A stretch of DNA of 64,000 nt from Echinometra lucunter (taxonomy: Eukaryota > Echinodermata > Echinoidea > Camarodonta > Echinometridae), in assembly GCA_029962745.1 (NCBI GenBank), contig CM057154.1, positions 17,051,757 to 17,115,756 on the forward strand, written 5' to 3'. This document shows positions 1 to 11,300 of this stretch, in pieces; position 1 is the stretch's first letter, and each line of letters opens with the position of its first letter. The notes beneath the pieces were generated by a model. That model was not told the origin of the DNA. It searched no databases and saw only the letters and a list, made by a program, of their open reading frames with translations. The translations under genes and the position numbers were made by a program.

Positions 1-1163
1 TTCTGTGGATTCACACACCTTTTGCACAAACCTGACTTCAAAACAGATCGGTTGAAGAACGTTTTCATTCTAATGTTTAATTGTATTTTGCTCATATCTG
101 TCTCTGATAAACAGCATGCGTACCGTCAGATGAGAATGGCTTTACAGATATGTTTTACGAATTGTCCATTCTTAAAAAAAAAAAAAAAAATTCCGATACC
201 TTGTTTTGATAAACCAGATTGGATGCTGTTCTGGTGATCTTTAGTAATGATTCTTAGGAAAACACGGGAAAAATAAGAACTAAAAACTTACTCTGTGGTT
301 CTGATATGCTGTGACAGCAGTGAATTGTGTTTCCGAGAAGATAAAACATTTGAAATCTCTCTCAGGTGCGTTCTCAAAGTCCTTCCTACCGCTTACATGA
401 ACAACGTGGAAACGAGGTTGGTAGCGATGCATTGAATTTAAGATTATCTGAATAAGAAAAAAAAATAAGATGTAATTGTTTTCATCCTATTACTAGCTTG
501 CAGATGAATCTTTCAAAAAGATGATGCATTATTATGACAATGAAATCCTGATCTGAATATTATTACAGAAATAACATTAAAATATGAATGGTTTAATTTA
601 CTGCATAACTGTCAAAGCACCATGATTGATTATAGTCAGTTATGGATTTTCAAATTTGCTTACTGTTGTCTTATTTCACAATTTCATTCAATGATCTATA
701 TCACTTTCTATCAGAAATTCTTCATATGGGTAAGAAAGTGTTTTCCCAAATTTATCGCACTGAAAATCAGCTTCTTATGTCATGTATACATAGATGACAG
801 AAAAGGATGAAGTATAACGAATATAATTACAGTACTACTGGGTGGACAGAAAAATTATGTGGATCCACTGAAACAGGCTCTCCGCTCTTCTCACATAATT
901 TGCTCTTAGTTACCTGTATTTCATTTCATCATTAATGTCATGGAAATCAAGAATACAAAGAAACTCACATGTCCGTTATCATCAAGAAGATTATTGGTGA
1001 GTTTGAGTTTGTCAAATGATACAATTTGTTTCATCCACATGGCACCGCGAGCTGGTGAGTCCGGATGAACATGTATCCTACCCGGCATCTCTGGGTCGGC
1101 TTTGCCTGCTACCAGCCAACTTGAACTGTGGAAAGCATACCGGTATCTCTTGTCGTCAACCTG

Positions 1164-1215
1164 TGAGGAGGAGGAGGTGGTGGAGGAGTAGGAGGAGGAG
1201 GAGGAGGAGAAAAAA

Positions 1216-1260
<45 letters not shown>

Positions 1261-1302
1261 GATGAGGAGAAGAAGAAGAAGAAGAAGGAGAAGAAGAAAT
1301 CG
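1164..1302 (+). repeat. GGA/GAT/GAA compound microsatellite
   Basis: (GGA)n from about 1164, then (GAT)n from 1216 to about 1258, then (GAA)n to 1300. The open frames across it translate only to repeats and are not genes. Confidence 0.95.
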
Positions 1303-1802
1303 NNNNNNNNNNNNNNNNNNNNNNNNNNNNNNNNNNNNNNNNNNNNNNNNNNNNNNNNNNNNNNNNNNNNNNNNNNNNNNNNNNNNNNNNNNNNNNNNNN
1401 NNNNNNNNNNNNNNNNNNNNNNNNNNNNNNNNNNNNNNNNNNNNNNNNNNNNNNNNNNNNNNNNNNNNNNNNNNNNNNNNNNNNNNNNNNNNNNNNNNNN
1501 NNNNNNNNNNNNNNNNNNNNNNNNNNNNNNNNNNNNNNNNNNNNNNNNNNNNNNNNNNNNNNNNNNNNNNNNNNNNNNNNNNNNNNNNNNNNNNNNNNNN
1601 NNNNNNNNNNNNNNNNNNNNNNNNNNNNNNNNNNNNNNNNNNNNNNNNNNNNNNNNNNNNNNNNNNNNNNNNNNNNNNNNNNNNNNNNNNNNNNNNNNNN
1701 NNNNNNNNNNNNNNNNNNNNNNNNNNNNNNNNNNNNNNNNNNNNNNNNNNNNNNNNNNNNNNNNNNNNNNNNNNNNNNNNNNNNNNNNNNNNNNNNNNNN
1801 NN
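1303..1802. other. Assembly gap (500 N)
   Basis: The run of N is exactly 500, a conventional placeholder, so the true length is unknown. It directly follows a compound triplet repeat, which probably broke the assembly. Confidence 0.98.
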
Positions 1803-2258
1803 ATCATTAAAGGACCTGTCTCAATATATGCGCTAAATTAAGCGCTCTTAACGCATGAAATCTGCATAAACCAGGGTTTCAAAACCACGGTTTCAAAACC
1901 ACCTTTGTGAATTCGGGCCATAGTGTTCTTGAGACTAGTCCTTATCATTATCAGTAACAAGAAAATCAAAAGTTTAGTTTCATACCACAAAGTATGGCAC
2001 ACAAACCTCCACAAGTGCCCACGTGGAGTGCTGAGCTTGCCGGCATAAACTCTTTGCGTATTGCTTGGCAACATTGTACACTGGCACTGATGATTTTCAT
2101 TTAGCCTTTGTGATCCTCTCATGTTCAGTTGTTTTGTTTGACACCATTTTCTTGGAGGAGAAAATGAATTTTAAGTTCAAGTTTACATTTAGTGTGATGC
2201 CCGGGGAAGTTCACACAAGTTCATTTCATTTAAGTGTACCTGAAATATTTATTTTCAG

Positions 2259-2336
2259 AACGAGGAAGATGATGTGGGCCCAGAGGTTGCGGTCAATGTG
2301 GAATCAGAGAAGTTCATGGAAGAGTTCTTTGAACAG
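2259..2336 (+). CDS. STX1: Syntaxin-1 exon 2 (N-terminal acidic segment, start of Ha)
   Basis: The exon is 78 nt and 26 codons, phase 0 at both ends. The acceptor is TATTTTCAG and the donor CAG|GTAAGG. It encodes [10 protein letters not shown]...FMEEFFEQ; the FM(D/E)EFFEQ ending is characteristic of syntaxin-1. The upstream exon should encode the MKDR-type N-peptide that binds Munc18 and I do not find it in the readable sequence. Confidence 0.96.
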
Positions 2337-5300
2337 GTAAGGTTCTTCGTCTTGAAGCTCTCATATTGGTTTCTAAATGTCACCCCCCCCCTCCCCCACC
2401 CTCCACCCTAGAGTGAGCAAGATTTGCTCCTACATGTAAATGTACCTGAATTGCTCCACAGTGATCAGTTTCTTACGCTAACGGATTTCTGACTTAACCT
2501 CAACCTCATGCCAGATCCTGATACCAGTTGCTGCTGGTACCATGGGAAACAATCTGTTTATAATTTTTGTCAGCAAAAATTCAAGCCAAAGAAAAATGGA
2601 AAAAAAATGAAAAGAAAAAAATTCCTCAGCTTAAAATCAAACATACTCCAGAATAAGAAATTTGTTGACAATTTGTTTCAGGTGCCTCTGTTTTTAAACC
2701 TTTTTGGGGCATGTTCCCCTGTCCCTCCCCCATCTGACGCCCATGGCTGGTACACTTTTCAGAGCAGCACCTACCTTTAACTCTCTGCTTCATCAGAATT
2801 CCTGATTTGAGTGATCAGAGATGAATCAAAGATTCTTAGCTACTGCAATGTTTTCTTCATCATGATATGGACGTAATTTCAAGTCAGTAGAAATGACAGA
2901 CAATGACATCTATGATCTTACAAAGCAGAATTCATTTAAACTTCCTCTGTCTTTTTTATTTGAATGTCGAAAACTACAGTACACATACTTGTAGCATAAT
3001 CATCTACCAAACAATTGTGGTGAAAAAAAAGATATTATAAAACTAAAATTTTCAAATTATTGTACCTTCTTTTTGATATTTGTAATTCTTTTGTGCAGGT
3101 GGAAGAGGTGAGAAATAATATTGACAAGATATCCAAGAATGTGGACGAAGTTAAGAAGAAACACAGTGATATTCTCTCTGCACCACAAGCAGATGAAAGT
3201 AAGTTTCGTGGTATTTTTATTGGTTTGTTTGTTACTCATCATCTAAAGACATTTGGCTCTTTGCATGTACATGTACATGTATGTTAGGAGTTCCATGACA
3301 CTGTTCTGTAGTAAAAATATGAGCGTCAGAATATTACTTTTGTAAAGAGATAATGCGATTTCTAGCACATTGATATAATGTGGTTGACTACAGTGTAGTC
3401 GACATACACAGAGCTGCCAATTAGTAGGATTTTATCCTATTTAGTAGGATTTTTAAGGGGAATATGACACTGAATAAGATTTTTCCCATTGAAATAGGAT
3501 TTTTGAAACTTGTAAGAATGATTCTTTATACCGTTGAATGTTTCGAAATTTGAAATAAATAGGATTTTGGGCTTGAAAATAGGATAAAAAGAAATAAAGA
3601 AAAGGATTTTTTCCCAATTGGGGTTGGCAGCTCTGCATACATTGTAGGTGCCTGCGCAGGCATGAATTAGGGCATTTGCAGAATCAAACAGCCATTTAAT
3701 TTAACTGATTTTACTTGTATTTTGGTAGATTGTAAATACATTTGTTTGTTTGTTTGTTTTTATGTGTTGATTATCATCTATTTATATTGTATTATGTATC
3801 TGTTTTGGAGGGTTGTGCCACAGGCAAGGTGTTTACGTACATTTTTCAAAGTCATGAAACATTGATTTTACAAGCATAGTCATGTACAGTGTACATGTCA
3901 TGTCATCTGTTCGGAGCCAGAAAGGCAGTAACTCCTATCATTTCATAAGCCCTTCTGGCTCCAAACAGACGATGTACTAGTCACTGTACATACTACACTG
4001 TATTTGTTCAACATGCCAGGCTGTAAGACCCCACCCCATCTAGGCAAATCATGTAGTCATAACCATGTGATCTTGCTTATGTATGTGGGTTTTACCCAGT
4101 ACTGCCATTATTAACACCATTGTTTACGTGTACATATTTTCAGTTTGTAACATATATGTACCTGGACTGGAGTTATGGTTCCACAATTGGCAGGAAAAAA
4201 AAAGGCATGTGAGTTAACTTCGGAAGTGGGTGTGTAACATGTGTTTCTGTAGGTGGGTCTAGGGTTCGCATCACATGATTACCGGTGAATGAAAAATGCA
4301 AATAATTCAGACTTATTGTTTCCATGATTGTTTCCACGGACCAATTCGGATGAGGGCTACTATTCAGTATCATCACAAAATGATCTTTGATGCATGATTT
4401 AAAAACATTTTTAAACTCCTCATGTTTACACAAAAAAAGTGTTTAAACTTATACTAGTACTGTGTGTACCCAGTATGTTTACCTAGAGAAACTGACGATT
4501 CAGATCAGATGCTTTGGAAAGAACTGGGATATCGGGAGGCTGTGATCGGGATAGAATCAATGCTGTTTGTGGTGTCTGCAATAACATGTACACATATACA
4601 TGAATCTACTGCTATACAATATTTTGACAACACTTTCCATGCAAATCAAGAAAAAACACATTTTCACAGCCATTTAGACTGGGTTAAAGGGAAAGTCCAC
4701 CCTAGAAGTTTCACTGTTTCAATAAAAGGAGATAAATTTGAACAGCATTTTAAAAAAGAAATGGGCAAAATCGGTCAAAGAATAAGAAAATTACACTCAT
4801 TTACATTTTCTAGTAAATTACTCTCGGCTCTGCAAATTGGCAACACTGATGACATCATATGCGAGCAGGTCTCCATTCACTTTGTACATGAAATTTCACA
4901 TTTTCTCAATTTTCTTGGAAGTTACACATTTTCTTACCCCGTAGTCAAAGTATGTTATGTAAAAAGCAATTTTTCTGAACGTACATGTATATATTGATTA
5001 TGGAGGTTCGAAAATGTGTAACTTCTAAGAAAATTGAGAAAATGTGAAATTTCACATGTCATGTCATCAGTGTTGCCAGTTTGCAGAGCCGAGAGTAATT
5101 TACTAGAAAATGTAAATGAGTGTAATTTTCTTATTCTTTGACCGATTTTGCCCATTTCTTTTTTAAAATGCTATTCAAATTTATCTCCTTTTATTGAAAC
5201 AGTGAAACTTCTAGGGTGGACTTACCCTTTGATGTACAGTACAGTATACATGTAGGTTATCATTTGAATTAGGTGTTTGCTTATGTAGGAACATACTGTA

Positions 5301-8300
5301 TTAAAAGTGAATCCTATTAAATTGTACATTGCTGCATGTACATGTGATAGTTCTCTCTTGGCAAAGAAAACATGTTTGGGAGTTGTTTAATTTAACTTTT
5401 ATTTTTACTTTAATGAAAGTCATGCTACTATATTTTCATCCATGATGCATGGATAATAATACAATAATGTAGGCCTTTACATACAGCCATGTGAACAGAA
5501 TTGCATACCGTAAATGCTGTTATTTTCGCGTGATTAATTTTTGCGCTGAGCGACCTACAGGTAAAAACATATTCGCGGGTTTTTAAATATGCACTGCACA
5601 CTTGCATGTACTTGCAAAAGTGCAAGATTTGATTTGATATTTCAGTGCATGACATTCATTATTCTGCTTTAGCTATGTACATGTACATGTAGCCCAAAAT
5701 GGTCACATTTCAACATGAATAACCAGCACGGCTCCATTTATTATTTCACACACATGCTGTCCATTCAAATGCATACAGCAGACACAACTACACAAACATA
5801 CTTTAAACTGAATTGGATTCAACCACACATTTCATCCTGCTGAAGCTCAATTCAGCGTCCGTTCAAAACAAGCATAAGATATTGTGCTATTATTTTTGCG
5901 AGTTCTAGAAATCCGCGAATATTGCTGCATTTACAGTATTCTGAGTGATCGTGAATCAAGGTCATGTACACTACTACACTATAGACCCATTTGATCCTCT
6001 TCAGATTTTACATGTACATGAACATGTAGCAACTTACACTGTATGTACATTAAAGACATTGGTTAACATTGTTATGATTTTAAAAAAATCTTGTTTTGTT
6101 TCTTGAAAATGGGATAAACATAAGGGTTATAGTGTAAAAATACCAGTCTGAAAGTTTCAAAGTATAATATCCACAGGAAGTATTTTTAAATATCAAAAAT
6201 GTGAACCAATGTTTGAAAAATATACAAGGGTCGGTTGCACAGAATAGACATAAGGAGTGCGCATGCGCGTATGACTCACCTTACCGTACTGTGTGCATTG
6301 GCGTATCATTGGCGGTGGGAGGCACATAATGGGATTTTCAAATTCAAGCAAAGTGGTCCTCTTAGTGATTGTCTCATGAGACGAAGGATAATAAAATCGC
6401 CATTTGCGTCTAACTTACACTTTTTCATTCCAAATTATGGTTGGTTTCAGGGTTTTTGAGTACAAATACAAGTACTCGTACACATGTTTCATCTTAGTTT
6501 GAGAATTTTTTTAATCAGCTACTCACAAAGTTAGCCAATGCCTTTAAGTGGGGACATGGTCGTTCTGATTTACACTACATAAAGAGAGATTTATGATTGT
6601 TATGACTGCCCTGAGTTTATTCCCTTTCCCTTCTTTTAGGTGATGGCCTAATTCTAGGACTGTGTACATGAACATGTCATACATTGTGTACATGTACATG
6701 TACCTCGATGGGCTGAATACTTTATAAGCTGAAGTGGTTTAATTTTCGCTAATTTCGCGATGATGTCCTCGCCAAAATTTCCACTCAGTAAAATGCCCAT
6801 ATACTTGTATAGAAACATCTTTCAAAACGTGAAAATAATAATTCGCTAATATGTCAAACTTGTCTCAAATCGCTAAAATATTAGCTTATACAGTAATGAT
6901 CCATGAAACGTGCATGTACATGTACATGGAATTCTGTGCAACTTGAAGCAAATCCATTTTTTTCTTGTTTTTGTTTTGCTTTGTTTTGTACACATGTACA
7001 TGTACATGTACTGTACAAGTCAAATGGAAGAAATCTGATCAAGCGAACGGAATTTACATTGTACGTGTGTATACTGTATACTGTTCAGTACCTGCTGTTG
7101 AAAGTTTTATTTCTTATTCTCCCTTAAACCTTTTCCCTCTGGACTGAGTTTAAGGAGTACATGGGACAATTACAACAAAAAATATATACAGTGTAGCAAA
7201 AAAATCATACTTTAAAAGTAAATGAGAGGAATATGATTCATTTGTACCTGGTTAAAATTGCCAAAATGGGAATCAAAGCTTAGGCTGACTTAATATGCTA
7301 AAGTGTAGTGTGTGTCCTTCTTGATTAGGAGTTATGTAGCAGTAGCAGTAAAGTATAGTGGCCCTGAAGTACGCTCGACAACAGGTCATATGATACGTCA
7401 ATTTGGCAGCCAACTTTGCATCCCAGTCGCGAAATTCAGACCCATGACGCAAACTTTGCGTCCCAGTCGCGAATTTTGCATCCGGGTCATGAATTTCGCT
7501 TCCTGGGTCGTGAATTTCGCATCATGGGTCACGAATTTCACATCCCGGGTCATGAATTTTGCGACTGGGACACAAAGTTCACGTCACGGGTCACGAATTT
7601 TGCAACTGGGACACAAAGTCGGCCACGAAATTCATGTCACACATGACCTGTTCTCGAGCGTAGTTCAGGGCCACCATAGTAAAGTTACAGTACACTGTAC
7701 ATGCACATGTCCATTTAATGATTCCATGAACCTTGCGAATGTAGCTATGAACATGCAATGTACTTAAAATGAATACAGCTGTATACATGTATATGCCAAA
7801 GACAGCATGTTCATACCTCAGCTGTTTTATGATTCATGCCAAGAAATTGCAATAGGCATTTCTACTACAAAGTGTCAAACAACTTCATGTAAATACAAAT
7901 ACCGTGTTAAGTTTGACCTACATGTACATATGAGAGGACAGATGCTAGGGAATGTACTGTATGTATGATCATTGATTAAGAGGACAGTTTTGCACATTCT
8001 TTATTAACTTTAATAGCTGTAGTGATTAAAGTTCACATGTACATGTACATGCACATGTCTTTTGCAAAATCTTTATAACCTGTGTACTTTGACCCCATTT
8101 CCAAAATATTCTGAAAGTCGGGTTAATACATTGTTCGACTTCCCTAAAATGACTGCGCAAATTTAAAGATGAAATAGTTTTCGTTGTCAGGATGTGGCTT
8201 TCCAAGTGCATCTGCATACAAGTAGATTACATGTATGTAAGATAAAATTGGTAAGCAGCCATTTTAAAATAGTTGTGAAATGCAAGAGGACCGGAAAAGT

Positions 8301-11300
8301 TGGCCAGGAATTCTTGAAGATTAATTTCATCCTTGGGAAATTCCCAATATTCTGTTCTTCATCAATTTATGTAGATTCTCCACTGTTCAAAAAATGTAAG
8401 CTGAGACACGCTACATCCTGAGTTTTTAAGCAAGCCAGACACCCTGTATTTTATATTGTAGGCCACAATGAATTCAAAAATACAGTATGTACATGTGAAG
8501 AAGAAAATGATAAATGTACAGATACATGCACTTTACCTTGCAATGTTTTAAGGCCATTGGCTAAATTTGTCAGCAGCCAATTAAAAAAATTCTCAAACTA
8601 TTAAAGATGAAACATGTGTATGAGTACTTGTATTTGTACTCAAAAACCCTGAAACCAACCATAATTTTGAATGAAAAACTGTTAGTATAAATAAGACGCA
8701 AACCGCGATTTTATTATTTTTGGTCTCATAGACAATAAATAAGAGGACCCTTTTGCTCGAGTTAAAAAAAAAAAAAACGTTATCTGCCTCCCTCCGTGTG
8801 ATACGCCAATACACACAGTATGGTCCGGTGAGCCATGCGTGCGTGCATGCCTCTAGTCTGTGCAACCAACTGTCATATATTTTTCAAACATTGGTTCATA
8901 CATTGTATATCTAATGACTGAAAAATACTTCCTGTGGCTATTATACTTTGAAACTTTCAGACTGGTATTTTTACACTATAACCCTTATGTTTATTTCATT
9001 TTCAAGTAGCAAAATGCTACTAAATGCAAGCTCATGCGTGTTAATAGAAATTAATATAAATTACCGGTAGTTATAATTATTTACCATGAACCTGAACCTC
9101 ATAGTAGTTCAATAGATCTATCCATGGTGCTTTTATTTTATAAATGCTTTGTTTATTATCATTTTAACCTGCATCCATTTACAGTGTACATACATACCAG
9201 AATCAAGTTATTGTTGCTGACACATTGAATAGCCATTCAAAAACTCTGGTGATTTGAAAACAAACAAAAGGCAAAGTACAATTAATAAATCACAATGGAA
9301 TGCCTGGATAGCAAAGTCTATGATAGAAATATTGAGAACTTTGCAAATGAAACAAAAGAGTATACTGAAAATCAGGGTGTGTCTAATATGCAGAGTATAC
9401 AATGTATTGTTCATGAATCCGCTATCTTTGCGTTGCTCTGTGTATTATTACAAATTGTACACATGTTTCAGCTATGATATTGCTACACATATGCCTGGGT
9501 TAAATTCAGGCATGTTCATGTGATAGATTATTCATAGGCAGATAGATTAGGCTACTGTGTAGATGACTCATTTTACACTGATCGTTTGCAGGTACCTTTC
9601 CCACAAGATAAAATAGATCTACATGTACATTCCAAACAATTACTCTGTATAGGCCTTGTATTCTTTCAAGCAAGGTTTTTCAGCAGTGGTAATATACATG
9701 TACATACATACATGTACATGTAGATTACATGTTCGTGTACCTAGTTCAGAACATGAAACCATTTTACAGTCATTTTGTAAACTGGCCAATATGATCTGTT
9801 TGATATTGTTATACTGGTAAACTTATCAATTCAAAGTACTAATAAAGCAAAGGCATTCTGAGATCTAGATTAAAAAAAAAAAAAACTGACAAAGACAGTG
9901 CTCGTAGCAAATATCCAAGGCTTCATGCACTGTTTCTGAGGAACAAAAGAAATCAGTCCTCTGCAAAATTGTCATTTTATTTGCAGAATGCAGCTGCACT
10001 AATATTCAGCTGTTTGTAAGCATTTTGACATTTCCCAATAACATCTTTAGTATTTGTATAGTCTGGAGTTCTTACCAAGACGAGTGCTACATGTATAATG
10101 TAGTTATTATTATTATGGTTTCAAAGAAACTGTCAAAGAAGCATGGTATACATATATACATGTATATGCTTGTCCACATTTAGGTGATTTAGAAAGAATA
10201 AATATGCCATACAATCATCAATTCAAAATTGCAGTAATATTCTAATTCAGATCTTCGTCTTTATCTACACTCTTCAACCTGTAAAGTTTACAGTATGTTT
10301 GATGAGAATCTTTTATTATGCCTCCGCCCACCGTAGGTGGTTGCCGGAGGCATTATGTTTTTGGGTCGTCCGTCCGTCCGTCCGTCCTGTTTTCGTTCTC
10401 GCGATAACTTAAGAACTGTTTGATGGATCAACTTCAAACTTGGCTCGTGTATGCATATGGGAGGGACAATGATCTGATTAGATTTTGGAGTGTCAAGGTC
10501 AAAGGTCCAGGTCATAGAGGTAATAATACACATAAAAATGGCTCGTTCTTGCGATAACTTAAGAACCATTTGACAGATTGGCTTCAAACTTGGCTCATGT
10601 ATGCACATGGAAGGGACAATGATCTGATTAGATTTTGGGGTCACAAGGTCAAAGGTCAAAGGTCATAGAGGTCATTATGTACATAGAAAGGGTTCGTTTT
10701 CACCATAACTCAACAACCATTTGACCGATCAACCTCAAACTTAGCATGTGGAAGGGACAATGATCTGATTAGATTTTGGGGTCTCAAGGTCAAAGGTCAA
10801 AGGTCATAGAGTTCATTATGTACATAGAAATGGTTCGTTTTCACCATAACTCAACAACCATTTGTCCGATCAACCTCAAACTTAGCACATGTATGCATAT
10901 GGGAGGGACAATGATCTGATTAGAATTTGGGGTCTCAAGGTCAAAGGTCATAGAGTTCATTATGTACATAGAAATGGTCCATTCTCGCGATAACTCAACA
11001 ACCATTTGACGGAGCAGCTTCATACTTGGTGCATGTATGCATATGGGAGGGACAATGATGTGATTAGATTTTTGGGTCTCATGGTTAAAGGTCAAAGGTC
11101 ATAGAGGTCATTATATACATGAAAATTGCTTGTTCTTGCGATAACTTAACAACTCTGTGACGGTTCATCTCGAAACTTGGCTCATGCATGCATATGGAAG
11201 TCTCATAATTGTCTCATTAGATTTGAGGGTCACAAGGTCAAAGATGTCATTGTATACATGAGAATAAAAAAAATCAACATAAATGTGCCATATATTTCCG

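Larger units (their letters stand above)
1..2258 (+). other. Presumed syntaxin intron 1 (3' part), with assembly gap
   Basis: No readable ORF in 1-1302 or 1803-2258 resembles the MKDR/MRDR-type first syntaxin exon, and the exon-2 acceptor at 2257-2258 is the first gene signal. The sequence is AT-rich with a poly-A at 174-190. Near the gap it turns into GGA, GAT and GAA triplet repeats. I see no gene or transposon in 1-1163. At 1861-1905 there is a short direct repeat of an AAACCACGGTTTCAAAACC-like phrase. Confidence 0.6.

Noticed and set aside
1040..1060. ATGGCACCGCGAGCTG followed by GTGAGT as syntaxin exon 1
   Set aside because: Encodes MAPRA, unlike the conserved M(K/R)DR start, and the phase does not join exon 2.
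1016..1810. Long open frames across the triplet repeat and N gap on both strands
   Set aside because: They translate only to repeat residues and X; they exist because N has no stop codons.
4464..4997. 177-codon open frame
   Set aside because: Half of it is one arm of a foldback element; the same peptide appears on the other strand at 4955-5155. No protein-family features.
7312..7767. 151-codon open frame with repeated FRIxxHEF-like phrases
   Set aside because: It reads the minisatellite inside a MITE.
10316..11280. CRISPR-like array (regular spacing of similar units)
   Set aside because: Units are about 147 bp and similar along their whole length, with no unique spacers, in a eukaryotic intron.
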